Source of the DNA: Saprospiraceae bacterium
GTDB taxonomy: Bacteria; Bacteroidota; Bacteroidia; Chitinophagales; Saprospiraceae
Direction: 5' to 3'
NCBI GenBank assembly: GCA_020629315.1
Contig: JAHDDO010000005.1
Location: 38,200-78,604 of the forward strand
Length of the DNA stretch: 40,405 nt
This document shows, piece after piece, positions 1 to 8,174 of the stretch. The notes beneath the pieces are model-generated. The model made no database searches. It was given only the letters and a program-made list of their open reading frames with translations, and was not told the DNA's origin. Position numbers and translations under genes: made by a program. Each line of letters starts with the position of its first letter. The stretch's first letter is position 1.

Positions 1-957
1 AACAGCTAATGTATCCGGTCTATTAGGATCCTCTGGTAATTGATCAAGAGTGTAACCTGAATCAATGGTATATTTCTTTAATGGATGATCCAAGACTCTT
101 CTACTCTCCCATGTGTCTCCATTATCTCTTGAAATGAAAACATTAAGATCTGCCCAGTCTGTAAATACAGCCACTGCAACTGTGTTACCATGAGAAGAAA
201 TGGAGTATGCATCATTTGTCATTAATCCGTATCTAGTCGTATCGCAACCTGGAATAATGAAATCTTGCACATCCCAAGTAGCACCTTCATCCTGAGATCT
301 CCAGTACAATAAATGACCGTCTATGCCTCCTACTTCAACACCACCGAAAGCTGTAGGTGTTGTAACAGCAATAGCATGAACAGAGTTTCCATCAGGTCCT
401 CCTGTTGCAGATCTTGGCCATAAAGCACCATTAGGTGTTGATGTTGGTATAAAATTAACATCCCAATCACCGCCATCTAATGCTCTAGTAGAGAAAACTA
501 AATCATAATCCACAGAGTGCGCTAAATTGGTGATAGTTCCGTTAGATGTTACGTTGGTTGATGGCCAACCTGTACGTACAGGCTCTATTCTAGCTGTTGG
601 CTCTGGAGACCATTCGCCAGCAGCATTTTTCATTCTGAAAGCAGTTCCCCTTTCTGGTACCCCTGCTCCAGGAGATGTATTACCATATGTCCAGCTCAAA
701 AGAATATTCCCATCGTGATTGATGATTCTTGAAGGCAAGGATGAATTACTTTGAAGATCATAAGTCGTTTCACCAGCTTCTTCAGCATCACGGAAAACGA
801 TATTATTATTCAAAGGAAGACTTTCTGCAGGTCCCATTGGTGTTTCCATTGCTGGCTGAACCTTTGCAGATGGGTGATTCTTTACGATTAACTTTCCTTG
901 CCCGTATGCAAATGAAAATGTAAAGATTGAAAGAAGTAATAGTAAAGTTCTTTTCAT
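1..957 (-). CDS. Secreted Asp-box (BNR-repeat) protein, 3' part missing
   Basis: The reading frame is open from an ATG at 957 to the left edge (319 codons), so the C-terminal part lies outside the window. The protein begins with a typical signal peptide (MKRTLLLLLSIFTFSFAYGQ). Two Asp-box motifs of the S-x-D-x-G-x-T-W type are visible, SQDEGATW (about positions 269-296) and SRDNGDTW (about 113-137). These mark the bladed beta-propeller fold of sialidases and of many secreted proteins without sialidase activity. It is probably exported and, in this phylum, would often carry a type IX sorting domain at its missing end. No catalytic residues of a sialidase can be judged from the fragment, so the substrate is unknown. 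The gene is followed upstream by valS on the same strand, 121 bp away. Confidence 0.75.
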   Translation of the reverse strand, partial: MKRTLLLLLSIFTFSFAYGQGKLIVKNHPSAKVQPAMETPMGPAESLPLNNNIVFRDAEEAGETTYDLQSNSSLPSRIINHDGNILLSWTYGNTSPGAGVPERGTAFRMKNAAGEWSPEPTARIEPVRTGWPSTNVTSNGTITNLAHSVDYDLVFSTRALDGGDWDVNFIPTSTPNGALWPRSATGGPDGNSVHAIAVTTPTAFGGVEVGGIDGHLLYWRSQDEGATWDVQDFIIPGCDTTRYGLMTNDAYSISSHGNTVAVAVFTDWADLNVFISRDNGDTWESRRVLDHPLKKYTIDSGYTLDQLPEDPNRPDTLAV

Positions 958-1034
958 ACTATGTGTGGTTTAATTACAGTAATTTTAATCAAAATTTTGG
1001 GTCAAATTAACTATTTTTTATTGAAGTGCATATA

Positions 1035-1096
1035 AACTTAGCCGACAAAACACGGTAAAGTGAATACTCACTCCCCTTTTATAACTTAGCCGACAA
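1035..1096. repeat. 14-bp direct repeat at the valS 3' end
   Basis: The sequence AACTTAGCCGACAA occurs at 1035-1048 and again at 1083-1096, exactly 48 bp apart. The second copy encodes the last codons of valS (on the minus strand) and the first lies just beyond the stop codon. The stretches between are only loosely alike (both contain ATACTC followed by a C/T-rich run), which would fit an old, decayed tandem duplication of the gene end. Confidence 0.5.
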
Positions 1097-3709
1097 TTCT
1101 TTTATACTCTCTTCCAAGATTTTTATCCTAGACATACCATCCTCTAGCTTTTGTTTTTCCTTATTTACTACCGCTGAGGGTGCATTATTTACAAAGCGTT
1201 CGTTGGCTAGCTTCTTTTCAACGGAAGCCACAAAACCTCTTTGATATTCCAGTTCTTTTTGCTTTTCCTCAAGTAACTCTTTTGGATCCTTTTCACTTTC
1301 ATGCTGGATAAAGAATTTACTCTTTCCCGCAATGAAACTAATCGAATTCTCTACAGCGTCGCTACTTATTGATACATCGGCCAAAAATGCCATTTTGCTT
1401 AAAAGCGCTTTTTTTCTAGGATCCTTTATCAAATCTTCGGTCACATCATCTTGTTGCACATATAAATGAAGTAGTTCTTTAGGTTTAATGTTGTTCTTAT
1501 TCCTAAGATCTCTTAAGCCAGATGTAATTTCTTTGATAAATTCTACATCCTTCAATATTTGAGGATCATAAACATCTACTTCAGGATATTGTGATAATAT
1601 ACAATCAATGGATTCTTGACCTTTTACTTGCTGCCACACTTCTTCCGTAATAAACGGCATAAATGGATGCAACATGGTGCATATATACCTAAATAATTCC
1701 TTTGTTTTTTCAACAGTAATAGGATCTATAGGCGTCTGATATGCGGGTTTTATCATTTCTAAATACCATGAACAGAAATCCGTCCAGACATAGGAATACA
1801 AGGATATTAAAGCTTCAGAAAGCTTGTAACTATTAAAATCCGTATCCACTTTTTCTAAAATTTGATTAGTCAGCGAAAACATCCAGTCTATAGCCAATTC
1901 GTTTTCAATTGGCTGTACTGCATTGTGATCTACTTCCCAACCATCAACCAAACGCAAGGCATTCCAAATTTTATTACTGAAGTTTCTTCCTTGCTCACAG
2001 AGTTTTTCATCAAATAATAAATCACCACCAGCAGGTGAACAAGAGAGCATACCGAATCGTACACCATCTGCTCCAAAATTTTCGATAAGAGCTAATGCAT
2101 CTGGTGAGTTTCCTAAGGATTTACTCATTTTCCTACGCTTCTTATCTCGCACCATACCCGTGAAGTATACGTGTTTGAAAGGGAATTCATTTTTCCATTC
2201 ATATCCGGCGATAATCATTCTAGCTACCCATAAGAAAATGATATCCCACCCTGTTACAAGTACGCTCGTTGGATAATAATAGTTAATATCATGTTCATTT
2301 TCAAAACCATCAAAAACAGAAATTGGCCAAAGCCAAGATGAGAACCATGTATCTAAAGCATCCTCATCTTGGATAAGTTGATCCATAGTTAATTCTGGGT
2401 GGTCAACTAACGCTTTCTTATAGGCTTCTTCTTTAGATTCGCCTACATATACGCTTTCCCCTACATAATACGCTGGAATTCTGTGTCCCCACCAAAGTTG
2501 CCTACTAATGCACCAATCACGAATATTGGCCATCCAATGGCGATAGGTGTTTTTCATTTTTTTTGGAAAAAATTCTACCGTATCTGTTTCTACAGCTTCC
2601 AATGCCTTCTTTGAAATGTCTTTCATGTTTACATACCACTGCAGGGATAGACGTGGCTCTATAACGGCATTTGTTCTTTCTGACCTGCCTATATTATGGT
2701 CGTAGTCTTCTATTTTTTCTAATAATCCCGCTTCCTCAAGATCTGCTACAATTTCTTTTCTTACTTTAAACCTATCTTTTCCGATATATAACTGACCATC
2801 TGGACTAATGGATCCATCTTCTTCAAAAATTTCTATTACCTCAAGCTGATGTTTCTTACCTAGATCATAATCATTAGGGTCGTGTGCTGGTGTAACTTTA
2901 AGTGCTCCTGTGCCAAATTCTATGTCCACATAGCTATCTTGAATTACTGGAACGGGTCTATTTACCAAAGGCACAATTACCTTTTTGCCACGAAAACTCG
3001 CATATCGTTCATCATCTGGATGAATGGCTACGGCAGTGTCTCCAAGTAATGTTTCAGGACGAGTCGTTGCAATTACAAGATGCGCGCTTTTATCTTCTGT
3101 GAAATACTTTAGATGGTATAATTTTCCTTTCTCTTCTTTATAAATCACTTCCTCATTAGAAAGTACTGTTCTAGCTTCAGGATCCCAGTTTACCATCCGT
3201 TTTCCTCGATATAAAACACCTTTATTATATAGATCAATAAACGCCTTAGTTACCGCCTTTGATCGGGTTTCATCCATGGTAAACGAAGTTCGATTCCAAT
3301 CACATGATGCACCCAACTTTTTGATTTGGTCAAGGATTATACCTCCATAGTTCTCTTTCCATTCCCAGGCATGTTTTAAGAATTCTTCCCTACTTAAGTC
3401 AGATTTCTTTATGCCTGCTTCTCGTAGCTTTTTTACCACCTTGGCTTCTGTAGCAATCGAAGCATGATCGGTGCCTGGTACCCAACAGGCATTCATCCCC
3501 TTAGTTCTTGCCCTTCGAATTAAAATGTCTTGGATCGTAAGATTTAGCATATGCCCCATATGTAATACACCTGTAACATTGGGAGGCGGAATCACAATGG
3601 TAAATGGATCTCTTTGATCAGGTGTAGAACTAAAATAATCATGGTCCATCCAGTAGTCGTACCACTTTTTTTCTACACTTTTTGCATCATACTGCTTAGC
3701 TAAACTCAT
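1079..3709 (-). CDS. valS: Valine--tRNA ligase
   Basis: Class I aminoacyl-tRNA synthetase that charges tRNA-Val with valine in the cytoplasm. At 876 aa it has the usual family length. The HIGH signature appears as HMGH at residues 50-53 within PPPNVTGVLHMGHML, and the KMSKS loop is intact at about residues 527-531. The editing (CP1) domain lies between them, including the TTRPETLLGDTAV segment. The tryptophan-rich VARMIIAGYEW region, the anticodon-binding domain and a C-terminal charged coiled coil (about residues 810-876) are typical of ValRS. The ATG start at 3709 gives the standard N-terminus. A good -7 promoter element lies about 30 bp upstream, so it is probably transcribed alone. The divergent neighbour is an ECF sigma factor. 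Confidence 0.97.
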   Translation of the reverse strand: MSLAKQYDAKSVEKKWYDYWMDHDYFSSTPDQRDPFTIVIPPPNVTGVLHMGHMLNLTIQDILIRRARTKGMNACWVPGTDHASIATEAKVVKKLREAGIKKSDLSREEFLKHAWEWKENYGGIILDQIKKLGASCDWNRTSFTMDETRSKAVTKAFIDLYNKGVLYRGKRMVNWDPEARTVLSNEEVIYKEEKGKLYHLKYFTEDKSAHLVIATTRPETLLGDTAVAIHPDDERYASFRGKKVIVPLVNRPVPVIQDSYVDIEFGTGALKVTPAHDPNDYDLGKKHQLEVIEIFEEDGSISPDGQLYIGKDRFKVRKEIVADLEEAGLLEKIEDYDHNIGRSERTNAVIEPRLSLQWYVNMKDISKKALEAVETDTVEFFPKKMKNTYRHWMANIRDWCISRQLWWGHRIPAYYVGESVYVGESKEEAYKKALVDHPELTMDQLIQDEDALDTWFSSWLWPISVFDGFENEHDINYYYPTSVLVTGWDIIFLWVARMIIAGYEWKNEFPFKHVYFTGMVRDKKRRKMSKSLGNSPDALALIENFGADGVRFGMLSCSPAGGDLLFDEKLCEQGRNFSNKIWNALRLVDGWEVDHNAVQPIENELAIDWMFSLTNQILEKVDTDFNSYKLSEALISLYSYVWTDFCSWYLEMIKPAYQTPIDPITVEKTKELFRYICTMLHPFMPFITEEVWQQVKGQESIDCILSQYPEVDVYDPQILKDVEFIKEITSGLRDLRNKNNIKPKELLHLYVQQDDVTEDLIKDPRKKALLSKMAFLADVSISSDAVENSISFIAGKSKFFIQHESEKDPKELLEEKQKELEYQRGFVASVEKKLANERFVNNAPSAVVNKEKQKLEDGMSRIKILEESIKELSAKL

Positions 3710-3738
3710 CCGAAAGCGTTTTGATTTTAAGTAAAGGA

Positions 3739-3746
3739 CAAATATA
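3739..3746 (-). promoter_or_regulatory. valS -7 promoter element
   Basis: On the minus strand this reads TATATTTG, an exact match to the Bacteroidota -7 consensus TAnnTTTG. It would place transcription start near 3733 and a leader of about 24 nt before the valS ATG. The -33 TTG element is not obvious. Confidence 0.5.
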
Positions 3747-3841
3747 TTGCTAAATCAATATTCCGTTAAACATTATGTGGATAGATAATCATAACCACCA
3801 AAAAAGCTAAATTCTGCATCTTATAGACATAAATTGAAAAC

Positions 3842-4393
3842 TTGATCAATTTAGATAACATATTAGCTAATTGCCAGAATGGAGATCGTAAAGCGCAAAA
3901 GGAACTTTATGACTATTATGGTCCAATGTTATTGGCTATATGTAGACGATATGTAAAGGAACAAGACGATGCTGAGGATGTTTTTATTCAAGCTTTTTAC
4001 AAGATCTTTTCTAATATATCAAGATTTAAGTCAGAAGGTAGCTTTGAAGGTTGGATGAAACGAATAATGATTAATGAATCATTGATGTTTTTGAGGCAAA
4101 GGAAAAATTTCCATCTCACACTTGATCATACTAATATAAAGCAAGCTGATCCGTATAGTGTGGTTGATGCCATGTCATATGAGGAGCTCTTAAGCTTACT
4201 TAATGAACTGCCAGATGGCTACCGAACTGTATTTAATTTATATGTTATTGAAGGCTATAAACACCGTGAGATTGCTGAAGAATTGAACATAAGTATCAAT
4301 ACAAGCAAGTCTCAGCTTATCCAAGCCAAAAAGAAGATGCAAGAATTAATTAAAAAAAAACACAAACTAAACGTTGATAGACATGGAAGATAA
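3842..4393 (+). CDS. ECF-type RNA polymerase sigma factor
   Basis: 183-aa sigma-70 family factor of the short ECF type, which directs RNA polymerase to a dedicated promoter set. Region 2 covers about residues 20-90 (QDDAEDVFIQAFYKIFSNI, then the WMKRIMINESLMFLR segment). Region 4 covers about 115-170, with LNELPDGYRTVFNLYVIEGY and the helix-turn-helix HREIAEELNISINTSKSQL. The only usual initiation codon at the right place is TTG at 3842; an in-frame stop lies at 3830-3832, so the frame cannot begin much earlier. The stop overlaps the next gene by 11 bp, implying coupled translation with a small membrane partner. This subtype usually has a membrane anti-sigma factor encoded next to it. Its targets cannot be told from the sequence. 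Confidence 0.9.
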   Translation: MINLDNILANCQNGDRKAQKELYDYYGPMLLAICRRYVKEQDDAEDVFIQAFYKIFSNISRFKSEGSFEGWMKRIMINESLMFLRQRKNFHLTLDHTNIKQADPYSVVDAMSYEELLSLLNELPDGYRTVFNLYVIEGYKHREIAEELNISINTSKSQLIQAKKKMQELIKKKHKLNVDRHGR

Positions 4394-4700
4394 CTGGAAT
4401 GACGTATTTAAACGGGCCGCTCAAGGAGGTAAAGTGCAAATGAGCGAATCAACGTGGAAGAAAATTGATGTTCAACTGCAACAATCTGACAAGCCAAAAA
4501 CAGTTGGACTAAAGAAATATCATTGGACTATAGCCGCTTCACTCTTAATTCTGATAACTTCTGTTTTCTTATTTAATTCAATATCTGAGAAGGAAGACGC
4601 CATAGCTTTAGCTAGTCTTCAGGATGCCTCACACATGATAGACAATACGCCTCTATACGAAAAGTCTAAAATTAGAAATCTGTATACTGCCTACCAGTAA
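4383..4700 (+). CDS. Small single-pass membrane protein, putative anti-sigma factor
   Basis: A 105-aa protein with an N-terminal cytoplasmic part of about 45 residues, one membrane helix at about residues 48-66 (TIAASLLILITSVFLF) and a short outer tail. I chose the ATG at 4383 rather than the TTG three codons earlier; it lies inside the end of the sigma gene (11-bp overlap). Position, topology and the WxxVF...ESTWKKIDVQL N-terminus fit anti-sigma-like proteins that follow ECF genes in Bacteroidota, but there is no recognisable zinc anti-sigma motif. The assignment rests mainly on context. The gene ends 7 bp from a convergent gene. Confidence 0.6.
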   Translation: MEDNWNDVFKRAAQGGKVQMSESTWKKIDVQLQQSDKPKTVGLKKYHWTIAASLLILITSVFLFNSISEKEDAIALASLQDASHMIDNTPLYEKSKIRNLYTAYQ

Positions 4701-4707
4701 TATGCAC

Positions 4708-5073
4708 TTACCATGGTCTTTCTAAATCTTTAGCCTCGAATACCTGGTTAGGTTCACGAAACAAGCTTTCTCTAGTATTCTTTAGCCATAGTGGATCTTT
4801 CTTAAAGACCTTATACAAAAACGAAACAGGTATTAATACAAGGAAAAAGACAAGACCTAGTACCACATAAGAATTTATGAAACCTATAAACTTGACAATC
4901 TTGAACCAAACCTTATTAACCGCATCTAATGCTAGCTTACTTATAGAACAAAGTAAGCCTACTCCTAGCGCTATATACAAAAGAGATCTACTGTCAAACA
5001 ATACATAAAGAATTAGGAACCCTATTACTATTCCTAAAATGGATTGATATTTTTTATCAGTATTTATAGCCAC
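4708..5073 (-). CDS. SxtJ-family membrane protein
   Basis: A 121-aa protein with three predicted membrane helices (about residues 11-26, 31-49 and 64-89) and a positively charged C-terminal tail ending FEAKDLERPW. Small proteins of this kind, called SxtJ-like after a saxitoxin-cluster gene, repeatedly sit beside carbamoyltransferases and DUF5989 proteins; their biochemical role is not known. The start is GTG at 5073, directly abutting the TAA of the DUF5989 gene (TAAGTGG), which shows tight translational coupling. It is the last gene of the six-gene minus-strand operon that starts at 9909. Confidence 0.75.
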   Translation of the reverse strand: MAINTDKKYQSILGIVIGFLILYVLFDSRSLLYIALGVGLLCSISKLALDAVNKVWFKIVKFIGFINSYVVLGLVFFLVLIPVSFLYKVFKKDPLWLKNTRESLFREPNQVFEAKDLERPW

Positions 5074-5223
5074 TTAGAAAAGAGTATAAATAAAGGAACC
5101 CAATGCAGAAGATTCCGCAAATATTAGAAGGATTCCAAGTAAAAGAAGAACAATTATGAGTGGTACTAGCCACCATTTTTTTCGTTCCTTTATAAATAAC
5201 CAAAGATCTTTTAAAAATTCCAT
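5074..5223 (-). CDS. DUF5989-type small membrane protein
   Basis: A 49-aa protein beginning MEFLKDLWLFIKERKKWW, followed by one strongly hydrophobic helix (about residues 18-36) and a short tail that ends FIYTLF. The ELWxFlkeRKKwWLlPii pattern is characteristic of the DUF5989 family, which is found almost exclusively next to carbamoyltransferase and SxtJ genes. It lies 14 bp downstream of the carbamoyltransferase stop and touches the SxtJ start. It may form a membrane complex with SxtJ and the enzyme; that is inference from conserved gene order. Confidence 0.75.
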   Translation of the reverse strand: MEFLKDLWLFIKERKKWWLVPLIIVLLLLGILLIFAESSALGSFIYTLF

Positions 5224-5237
5224 AGTTTACCTTACTC

Positions 5238-7091
5238 TTAATCTAATTCGAAAGTAGTCGATTTAGTCTTCTCTACCGATTCTGACTCTTGTTGATCTTT
5301 TTCAAAAATAAAATTCTCTATAACTAAAACGTCCATTTCTGTATTACAAAAACAATCCATAGCATCAGATGGTGTACAAACTATGGGTTCGCCCCGAACA
5401 TTGAAACTTGTATTTATTAGCATTCCAATTCCTGTTTTTTCCTTAACAGATTCCAAAAGTGAATAATACCTTGGGTTTGAATCGCTGGTAACTGTTTGAA
5501 TCCGAGCAGAGTTATCCACGTGAGTAATGGCAGGGATAGTTGACCTCTCTGTATACAATTTATCTTTTATTGAGAGTTCTTTATAATCATCTGGTAATAC
5601 TTTCTGTTGATTGGCACTCACTTGATCTACTAATAACATATATGGGGAATCATGGACAACATCAAAAAAATGATGCGCATCCTCCATGATTACTGAAGGA
5701 GCGAAAGGTCTAAAACTTTCTCTATACTTTATTTTAAGATTAAGCTTAAGCTGCATTTCTCTGTTTCTTGGATCTGCAATAATGCTTCTATTGCCTAGAG
5801 CTCGAGGCCCAAATTCCATTCTGTCTTGAAACCATCCTATCACCTTACCACTTGCTATATGAGATGCGGTTTCATCAAACAGATTTGACCAATCTACCTT
5901 TTGATACCTAAGCTTCTTTTGTTTTGCTGCATATTCGATATCTAAATCAGCGTATCTAGGGCCTAGATAAGCCCCTTTCATTTTATCCTTGGTAGAGGCT
6001 GATTTTACATTTCCTAAGTAAATATGATGTACGCTCAATGCTGCACCCAAAGCGCCTCCAGCATCTCCTGCAGCAGGTTGAATAAATATGTTTTTGAATA
6101 GACCTGATCTGTATAATTTTCCATTCGCCACACAGTTTAAAGCTACACCTCCAGCTAAACACAAATTTTCAGATTGGCTTATCTTTTTCGCAGTTGTAGC
6201 CAGTAACAAGACAATTTCTTCCGTAACCTCTTGTATCGCAATGGCTAGATCACAATGTTTTTGTTCTAATGCACTCTCAGCTGGCCGTTTTTCCATACCG
6301 AATAGTTTTTCCCATTTTTTGTCTGGGATCATCCGTAAACCATGAGCATAGCTAAAATATGAAGGATTCATAAAAAGCGAACCATCTGATTTTATATCGA
6401 TTAACTCCGCCTTTATGGTGGTTTTGTATTGTTCTACTTCCCGGCTACCCGATCTACCATAAGGTGCTAGCCCCATTAATTTGTACTCTCCAGAATTAAC
6501 TCGAAAACCTAGAAAATATGTAAATGCTGAATATAATAAACCTATAGAATGTGGGAAGTTTAATTGTTTCAGTTTAGTTATAGAATTACTATCGGCCTTA
6601 CATATGGCAGTAGTAGCCCATTCGCCCACCCCATCCAAGGTAAGTATGGCTGCAGAGTCAAACGGAGAAGCAAAATATGCACTCGCTGCATGACTTAAAT
6701 GATGTTCAGGAAATAGAAGTTTTATATTCTTTTTTGTTAGTCCAATGTCCTTTAAGTTCTTTTTGATCTCTGATTTTAAAAATAACTTTTCCTTGATCCA
6801 GATCGGTATGGCCTTAACAAATGACAAAAAGCCTTTAGGAGAAAAGTTATAATACGTTTCCAAAAGTCTTTCGAACTTTAAAAAGGGTTTATCATAGAAG
6901 GCTATATAATCTAAATCATCTAACTGGGCTCCTACCTCCTTCAAACAATATTGGATGGCATGTACTGGGAAACTATCATCATGCTTTTTTCTTGTAAACC
7001 GTTCCTCTTGGGCAGCTGCCATGATTTGTCCATCTTTAACAATGCAAGCTGCTGCATCGTGATAATAGGCTGAAATTCCGAGGATAAGCAT
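5238..7091 (-). CDS. Carbamoyltransferase (NodU/CmcH/TobZ family)
   Basis: A 617-aa enzyme of the family that transfers a carbamoyl group from carbamoyl phosphate, through a carbamoyl-adenylate, to a hydroxyl of a sugar or small molecule. The N-terminal Kae1-like domain starts LGISAYYHDAAACIVKDG. The metal-binding histidines are seen in EHHLSHAASA (residues 130-134), followed by the phosphate loop TLDGVGEWAT at about 151-160. The C-terminal domain has FGPRALGNRSI at about 425-435 and NTSFNVRGEPIV near 557-570. All are well conserved, so it should be active. Its acceptor is unknown; partners here (SGNH hydrolase, GNAT-like protein, SxtJ, DUF5989) suggest a membrane-associated glycan or lipid-linked product. 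ATG at 7091 is 28 bp after the SGNH stop. Confidence 0.93.
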   Translation of the reverse strand: MLILGISAYYHDAAACIVKDGQIMAAAQEERFTRKKHDDSFPVHAIQYCLKEVGAQLDDLDYIAFYDKPFLKFERLLETYYNFSPKGFLSFVKAIPIWIKEKLFLKSEIKKNLKDIGLTKKNIKLLFPEHHLSHAASAYFASPFDSAAILTLDGVGEWATTAICKADSNSITKLKQLNFPHSIGLLYSAFTYFLGFRVNSGEYKLMGLAPYGRSGSREVEQYKTTIKAELIDIKSDGSLFMNPSYFSYAHGLRMIPDKKWEKLFGMEKRPAESALEQKHCDLAIAIQEVTEEIVLLLATTAKKISQSENLCLAGGVALNCVANGKLYRSGLFKNIFIQPAAGDAGGALGAALSVHHIYLGNVKSASTKDKMKGAYLGPRYADLDIEYAAKQKKLRYQKVDWSNLFDETASHIASGKVIGWFQDRMEFGPRALGNRSIIADPRNREMQLKLNLKIKYRESFRPFAPSVIMEDAHHFFDVVHDSPYMLLVDQVSANQQKVLPDDYKELSIKDKLYTERSTIPAITHVDNSARIQTVTSDSNPRYYSLLESVKEKTGIGMLINTSFNVRGEPIVCTPSDAMDCFCNTEMDVLVIENFIFEKDQQESESVEKTKSTTFELD

Positions 7092-7119
7092 AGCCCCGAA
7101 GATATGAATTCTATAGTAT

Positions 7120-8160
7120 TTACAAATAGGTTTTAATAATTGGAGTTAGGGCATCTGCAACTATCTTATGCCCCTCTTCAACCCAATGATATTTATCTAC
7201 TGAGGTGACGATTCTATCATATTTTACAGATTCAATCTGCCTTGCTGGTTCGTCATAAAAGGGGATATCTAATGTTGAAGCAATAGTCTCAAAATCAGAT
7301 AATTGGGGTTCAAATAGACTACTAGAAAACATAATAATTGGAATATCCTTTGTTAATTGTTTTATTTCACTGACGGCAGATTTTGTGTTTTGTATAGCAG
7401 TATAATAGGGTTCGTATTCCTCTTTTTTTTCGGCAATTAATTTTTCAGAAGGATCTTGATATACATTTTTAACGCCATATTTCCACTTGCTATAAAGCAT
7501 CTTCCATGCTTTTGAGTTCTTTAACCAGCCGCTTATTTGATTTGTAGGATCTTTCATTTCTATATTCCCTTTTTGATCCATATACGGCCTAGGTAAGCCT
7601 ACTCGATAATTGCTATTATACTCTAAGCTTACTTCGTTATCTATGAAATCATTGTCACAGGTCTGTAGTACAATAAGATCCGGATTGATTTCCTTCAAAT
7701 ATTTCTTTATAATCAAATACTGTTGCGTTGTACCATAACCAGCTTGACCAAAGGCAGAAACACTGATTTGTAGAGAATCAGCCAATTTTCTATAAAAGGT
7801 TTCATCATTGCTTACTTCAACGGCTTGGGTATATGAATCACCGATAAAAAGAACATGCTTAGGATTATCGGAAGCATACTTCCATTCCCTAAATCCATTT
7901 TTTCCTGTGGAAAACAAAACGTTTCGTTCATTCTCTTTTTTATCTAGAATTGTGTATTCAGCGGAATAATGAGCTTTCGGTACCCAACCTAGTTCTGTAT
8001 CGTAATTAGTTCTATCGGAATAAGGATCTGGTGCTGTAAAGATTCTAAGCCCTATCTCTAATACAATAAATAAAAATAGTAAAAGAGCAATTAGAATAAT
8101 GCTTGTATAGATTATGCTTTGGCTAAGCGAAAACGTTTTCTTTGTACTTTCCACCTCCAA
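7120..8160 (-). CDS. Membrane-anchored SGNH/GDSL-type hydrolase
   Basis: A 346-aa protein with an N-terminal membrane helix (about residues 16-38) and an SGNH-hydrolase domain outside it. Block I is VLFIGDSYTQ with the nucleophile Ser109; a GQAGYG turn at 138-143 fits block II; TCDND at about 167-171 lies where the family has its Asn block; and DKYHW (Asp322, His325) provides the Asp-x-x-His pair. Such proteins add or remove acyl groups on surface polysaccharides or lipids. The reading frame starts at TTG 8160; a GTG two codons later is an alternative, and no ATG is near. It is 14 bp downstream of the GNAT-like gene and precedes the carbamoyltransferase, so the substrates are probably related. 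Confidence 0.8.
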   Translation of the reverse strand: MEVESTKKTFSLSQSIIYTSIILIALLLFLFIVLEIGLRIFTAPDPYSDRTNYDTELGWVPKAHYSAEYTILDKKENERNVLFSTGKNGFREWKYASDNPKHVLFIGDSYTQAVEVSNDETFYRKLADSLQISVSAFGQAGYGTTQQYLIIKKYLKEINPDLIVLQTCDNDFIDNEVSLEYNSNYRVGLPRPYMDQKGNIEMKDPTNQISGWLKNSKAWKMLYSKWKYGVKNVYQDPSEKLIAEKKEEYEPYYTAIQNTKSAVSEIKQLTKDIPIIMFSSSLFEPQLSDFETIASTLDIPFYDEPARQIESVKYDRIVTSVDKYHWVEEGHKIVADALTPIIKTYL

Positions 8161-8174
8161 AAGGTAGTAAAATA

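Noticed and set aside
527..923. Two plus-strand open frames of 63 and 64 codons near the left edge.
   Set aside because: They lie antisense to the signal-peptide-bearing Asp-box gene, which has much stronger coding evidence.
1049..1078. Hairpin AGTGA-ATAC-TCACT after valS as a terminator.
   Set aside because: The stem is only 5 bp and no T run follows it on the valS strand.
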